NCBI GenBank assembly: GCA_021846485.1
Contig: JAJZWW010000251.1
Coordinates: forward strand, 1 to 5,297
DNA from: Actinomycetes bacterium
Lineage (GTDB): Bacteria > Actinomycetota > Acidimicrobiia > Acidimicrobiales > Palsa-688
Direction: 5' to 3'
Length of the DNA stretch: 5,297 bases
In this document: positions 5,038 through 5,297 of the stretch, piece by piece
How the letters are laid out: the number at the start of each line of letters is the position of its first letter
Position numbering within the stretch: position 1 is the stretch's first letter
Notes under the pieces: model-generated
The model's input: the letters and a program-made list of their open reading frames with translations, nothing else
Told to the model about the DNA's origin: nothing
The model's database searches: none
Made by a program: the position numbers and the translations under genes

Positions 5038-5297
5038 TCGGGCTGATCTCAGGCTCGGGCTCCGAGCACTGGCCCGGCCTCGAGCACGAACAGCAACGGA
5101 CCGCCGAGACCGCCTACGGCCCGGTCGAGCTGGTGTCCGGTCGGGTCGGCGAGGTCGACGTCGTCCACCTCTCTCGGCACGGCCCGTCGCACCGGCGCCT
5201 GTCGAACCACGTCGAGCACAAGGCCAACCTGTCGGCCCTCATCGCGGCCAAGGCGGACGCGGTGATCGGCTGCACCGTGTGCGGCTCAGTCGACCCT
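5031..5297 (+). CDS. 5'-methylthioadenosine/purine nucleoside phosphorylase family protein (3' end outside window)
   Basis: The first 89 residues of a nucleoside phosphorylase-family enzyme, which splits a purine nucleoside with phosphate into base and sugar-1-phosphate in the cytosol. The N-terminus MLIGLISGSGSEHW holds the GSG phosphate-binding turn on the first strand. VVHLSRHGPSHRRLSNHVEH matches the conserved RHG...H segment, followed by KANLSALIAA, equivalent to the NYRAN helix of the MTA phosphorylase/PNP group. ADAVIGCTVCGSVDP corresponds to the next strand and turn (usually ...AVGSL), here with two Cys. Start: GTG 5031 with AAAGGA at 5019-5024, six bases upstream, a good ribosome-binding site placed inside the radical SAM gene. 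The product overlaps that gene's last two codons and stop. Pairing with a radical SAM enzyme suggests the substrate is 5'-deoxyadenosine or methylthioadenosine. Substrate specificity cannot be read because the substrate-binding C-terminal half is outside the window. Confidence 0.85.
   Translation, partial: MLIGLISGSGSEHWPGLEHEQQRTAETAYGPVELVSGRVGEVDVVHLSRHGPSHRRLSNHVEHKANLSALIAAKADAVIGCTVCGSVDP

Overview
The window is very GC-rich. Its codons are strongly biased to G/C at third positions, two starts are probably GTG, and genes sit close together or overlap. This suggests a high-GC actinobacterium. A deep-branching group such as Acidimicrobiia is possible, but the sequence alone does not fix the taxon. 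I see no tRNA, rRNA, CRISPR array, insertion sequence or phage gene.

Layout from left to right. (1) Bases 1-149 hold the last 48 codons of an unidentified gene on the + strand. (2) A complete FAD-dependent pyridine nucleotide-disulfide oxidoreductase (about 214-1635, +) follows. It belongs to the lipoamide dehydrogenase/mercuric reductase superfamily but lacks the mercury-binding C-terminal Cys pair. (3) A terminator-like hairpin with a GTGA tetraloop lies between convergent genes at 1671-1690. (4) On the - strand, 2365 down to 1689 is a decayed remnant. The N-terminal part of a TlpA-like thioredoxin, with WCTVC still present, runs into the C-terminal end of a CcdA-like membrane protein. The stretch carries an in-frame stop and several frame changes. 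(5) Upstream in the same direction is an intact, Met-rich integral membrane protein of 273 aa (3234-2413, -). It has a degenerate 17-residue repeat in its long loop. (6) A 318-bp divergent intergenic region (3235-3552) holds a G/C-tract hairpin and a purine-rich leader. (7) A radical SAM protein of 494 aa (3553-5037, +) overlaps by 7 bases the start of (8) a purine nucleoside/methylthioadenosine phosphorylase-family gene cut by the window end (5031-5297, +).

How the genes may work together. The right-hand pair is the most interesting part. A radical SAM enzyme of unknown function appears translationally coupled to a nucleoside phosphorylase-family protein. Such a protein could remove or recycle the 5'-deoxyadenosine (or methylthioadenosine) that radical SAM chemistry releases. 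The left half has a thiol-redox theme: a disulfide oxidoreductase, a TlpA remnant and a CcdA remnant. The Met/His-rich membrane protein beside it could have a metal-related role, but that is inference.
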